The notes beneath the pieces are model-generated. The model did no database searches and was not told the origin of the DNA. It worked only from the letters and a program-made list of their open reading frames with translations. Source: Kiritimatiellia bacterium (GTDB lineage Bacteria; Verrucomicrobiota; Kiritimatiellia; B70-G9). From it: 6,942 bases of DNA. The stretch covers positions 1-6,942 of the forward strand of contig DTYT01000172.1 in NCBI GenBank assembly GCA_012961745.1. The letters run 5' to 3'. This document shows, one piece after another, positions 5,735 through 6,942 of this stretch (its first letter is position 1; every line of letters begins with the position of its first letter). Position numbers and translations under genes: made by a program.

Positions 5735-6029
5735 ACCCGCTCGGCACGCCAATCGGGTTGACATGGTCGGGTTTGTTGTTAGCCTGATCTGTTCATTGGT
5801 TGGGAAGTTCGACAGGTAAGACGCTCCTGCAGAGAGTGATGTGCTGGCGGGCAGTTGAGCCGGGCAGCCGGATGAACCGGTTGATTCGGTGTCATTGCAC
5901 CGGCTCTGAGGCCCGGCGGCAGGCGTCACGGCGTTCGACGGGGGCGGAATGAGAGGATTGCAGGGCGGCCGGTGATCCGGGGGGACGTTCGCCGCGCCCC
6001 GTATATTTGGGCGGGAAGGGGAGTAACCG
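5735..6029 (+). other. Gene-free stretch, probable control region of the rpmH operon
   Basis: About 295 nt between the methyltransferase stop and rpmH. A perfect TTGACA stands at 5758-5763; the best -10 is TAGCCT at 5780-5785 (16 nt, 3 of 6). A second -10-like TATATT at 6002-6007 is close to rpmH but has no recognisable -35. AACCCG (5734-5739) and CGGGTT (5754-5759) can pair around a 14-nt loop without a T-run, a poor terminator for the methyltransferase. CGGTG (5887-5891) and CACCG (5898-5902) form a small hairpin. Two short ORFs occur: 5763-5819 (18 residues, hydrophobic) and 5839-5952 (37 residues, three Cys). Neither has a good SD and neither is recognised. No DnaA boxes were seen. Confidence 0.5.
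6014..6025 (+). promoter_or_regulatory. Ribosome binding site of rpmH
   Basis: GGAAGGGGAGTA ends 4 nt before ATG 6030. It is the same 12-mer at the same distance as the site before tsaB (2389-2400) and fixes the rpmH start. Confidence 0.75.
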
Positions 6030-6170
6030 ATGACGAAGAGGACATATCAGCCTTCGCGTATCAAGCGCAAACGCATGCACGGCTTTCGCAGGCGGCAGGC
6101 GACCCGTCACGGTCGGCGTATTCTCAGGGCCCGGAGGCGCAAGGGGCGGCGCCGCCTGGCGGTCCAGTAG
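6030..6170 (+). CDS. rpmH: 50S ribosomal protein L34
   Basis: 46 residues, MTKRTYQPSRIKRKRMHGF and onward, the standard length and sequence of bacterial L34: KRTYQPS at the N-terminus, KRKRMHGFRRR in the middle, then GRRILRARRRKGRRRL. It is very rich in Arg and Lys and binds 23S rRNA in the large subunit. An excellent SD precedes it. The rnpA start lies 8 nt after its stop, giving the classical rpmH-rnpA pair. A Met-Thr start and RIKRKR in place of the common NRKRKR are minor variations. The adjacent rnpA reading frame is open right through this gene (5972 onward), discussed in the findings. Confidence 0.97.
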   Translation: MTKRTYQPSRIKRKRMHGFRRRQATRHGRRILRARRRKGRRRLAVQ

Positions 6171-6178
6171 GGGCGGAG

Positions 6179-6607
6179 ATGGCACCACGGGAGCATTCCG
6201 CGGACGAGACCCCGCGGCGGCCGAACTCGCTGAAAACCGAGGGATTGTCGCGGGGACAACGGCTGAGGCGGCCCCGTGAATTCCAGGAGGCTTATGCACA
6301 GGGCAGACGGTGGGCGGGCCGGTACATGGTGCTCTGGCTGCGGTCGGGCGAGGGCGCCGCGTTGCGCTTGGGCGTGGTGGCGAGCCGCAGGATTGGCGGG
6401 GCGGTAAAGCGCAACCGGGCGCGCAGGCTTCTGCGAGAGCTGTTTCGACGCGAACGGAAGCATATGAGGGGAGACTGCGACGTAGTGCTGGTCGCCCGAA
6501 AGGAACTTCTCGACGCGGGGTGGGAGGAACTGGTGAGCGAGCTGCGCGGGTTGGCCCGGGCTGCCGGGCTGCTCCCCACAGCGGACAATGGGAGCAGATA
6601 TACATGA
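6179..6607 (+). CDS. rnpA: Ribonuclease P protein component
   Basis: 142 residues from ATG 6179. RnpA is the small basic protein that helps the RNase P RNA bind and process the 5' end of precursor tRNAs. The family core is clear: LRRPREFQEAYAQGRRWAGRYMVLW (29-53), RLGVVASRRIGGAVKRNRARRLLRELFRR (63-91) containing the RNR signature, and DVVLVARKELL (101-111). A tail of about 20 residues before LSRGQRLRR is not part of the usual domain. A TTG at 6245 (120 residues) would match the family length better, so the start is uncertain. GGAG directly abuts ATG 6179, with GGGG a few bases upstream. The stop overlaps the yidD start (ATGA), implying coupling. Confidence 0.95.
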   Translation: MAPREHSADETPRRPNSLKTEGLSRGQRLRRPREFQEAYAQGRRWAGRYMVLWLRSGEGAALRLGVVASRRIGGAVKRNRARRLLRELFRRERKHMRGDCDVVLVARKELLDAGWEELVSELRGLARAAGLLPTADNGSRYT

Positions 6608-6828
6608 GGCGCGTCGTGGCCAGCTTGATTCGTCTGTATCAGATCATGTGGAGCCCGTTGCTCGGCGGGCAATGCCGATTCTACCCGTCCTGTTCCGAGT
6701 ACGCGCGCCACGCGGTTCTGGAGCACGGGGTGCTGCGTGGGGCCTGGCTGGCGGCCAGGCGCATCTGCCGCTGCCATCCGCTCCATCCGGGTGGACACGA
6801 TCCGGTTCCGAGAAGGCTGGGAGGTTGA
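6604..6828 (+). CDS. yidD: Membrane protein insertion efficiency factor YidD
   Basis: 74 residues, normal for YidD, a small protein associated with the inner membrane through an amphipathic helix that assists YidC/Sec-dependent insertion. Conserved features: LIRLYQIMWSPLLGG (8-22), CRFYPSCSEYA (24-34, the family signature with paired Cys), WLAARRICRCHP (48-59) and GGHDPVP (63-69). The ATG overlaps the rnpA stop by 4 nt (ATGA) and has GGGAG 9 nt upstream inside rnpA. Its own stop overlaps the yidC start by one base. Confidence 0.97.
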   Translation: MRRVVASLIRLYQIMWSPLLGGQCRFYPSCSEYARHAVLEHGVLRGAWLAARRICRCHPLHPGGHDPVPRRLGG

Positions 6829-6942
6829 TGGACCGGAATAGCATAGTGGTCGTTGTGATTCTGGTGGGGCTCTTGATCGCATGGCCCTCCATTGACCGCC
6901 GGATCATCCGGCCGCTGTTTGAGGGGACGCCACCTGCGGGGA
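6828..6942 (+). CDS. yidC: Membrane protein insertase YidC, N-terminus (cut by window edge)
   Basis: Only 38 codons are in the window. MDRNSIVVVVILVGLLIAWP has the MDRN/K opening and first transmembrane helix (about residues 5-20) typical of YidC from Gram-negative bacteria, where a large periplasmic domain follows. The start ATG shares its A with the TGA of yidD (TGATG). Position directly after yidD makes the call firm. YidC inserts proteins into the cytoplasmic membrane, alone or with Sec. Confidence 0.9.
   Translation, partial: MDRNSIVVVVILVGLLIAWPSIDRRIIRPLFEGTPPAG

Noticed and set aside
5734..5759. Intrinsic terminator after the methyltransferase
   Set aside because: AACCCG and CGGGTT can pair, but the loop is 14 nt and no T-run follows; the right arm is also the TTGACA hexamer.
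4754..5929. Long minus-strand ORF of 391 codons opposite the methyltransferase
   Set aside because: It is the antisense shadow of the methyltransferase. The translation is Pro/Arg/Gly-rich without motifs, overlaps the kinase start, and the plus-strand frame has clear family motifs.
5735..6029. Replication origin near rpmH
   Set aside because: rpmH-rnpA-yidD-yidC often lies near oriC, but I see no cluster of TTATCCACA-like DnaA boxes, no AT-rich unwinding element and no dnaA in the window. The nearest partial match (TTATCCCAA at about 1200) is single and poor.
5892..6605. Minus-strand ORF of 237 codons opposite rpmH and rnpA
   Set aside because: It is a shadow of two certain genes, with Pro/Ala/Arg-rich content typical of antisense frames in GC-rich DNA.
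1..6942. CRISPR arrays, tRNA genes, insertion sequences or attachment sites
   Set aside because: No regularly spaced repeats, cloverleaf-like segments, transposase motifs or flanking inverted/direct repeats were found on either strand by reading.

Overview
This is a GC-rich (roughly 60-65 % by eye) bacterial chromosomal stretch, densely coded on both strands. The best anchor is the right end, where rpmH, rnpA, yidD and the start of yidC follow each other in the order conserved near the replication origin of many bacteria. The N-terminal membrane segment of YidC and the surface-glycan genes suggest a Gram-negative envelope. None of the proteins lets me name a phylum. No plasmid, phage, transposon, CRISPR or tRNA signature was seen.

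Layout. (1) Positions 1-1093, minus strand: a two-gene unit with a small protein carrying a C-terminal coiled coil (635-1093), then a glycosyltransferase of the GT4/GT-B type that runs off the left edge (1-578). The glycosyltransferase is not bounded by a stop inside the window. (2) Positions 1094-1284: a divergent control region with candidate promoters, a small hairpin followed by five T, and a five-codon mini-ORF with the strongest Shine-Dalgarno (SD) sequence nearby. (3) Positions 1285-3103, plus strand: an unrecognised zinc-ribbon protein, then tsaE and tsaB, two of the genes for the tRNA t6A modification. (4) Positions 3097-4779, minus strand: a 560-residue nucleoside kinase of the uridine kinase/phosphoribulokinase fold, with an N-terminal half that looks like the TGS and editing domains of threonyl-tRNA synthetase. 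It converges on tsaB and the two stop codons overlap. (5) Positions 4780-4906: a short divergent promoter region. (6) Positions 4907-5734, plus strand: a SAM-dependent methyltransferase with a degenerate SAM loop. (7) Positions 5735-6029: a non-coding leader, probably the control region of the rpmH operon. (8) Positions 6030-6942: rpmH, rnpA, yidD and yidC (partial), tightly packed with overlapping start and stop codons.

How the genes work together. The right-hand block makes ribosomal protein L34, the RNase P protein and the membrane insertion machinery. TsaE and TsaB serve translation fidelity through t6A37 of tRNA. The left-hand pair, and possibly the methyltransferase, look like surface polysaccharide functions. 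I see no convincing new multi-gene system. The most unusual items are the uncharacterised zinc-ribbon protein heading the tsaE-tsaB unit together with its mini-ORF leader, the stand-alone coiled-coil module beside the glycosyltransferase, the kinase whose editing-like domain has lost all four zinc ligands, and a repeated layout in which -10-like elements sit almost on the start codons of genes that lack a good SD.
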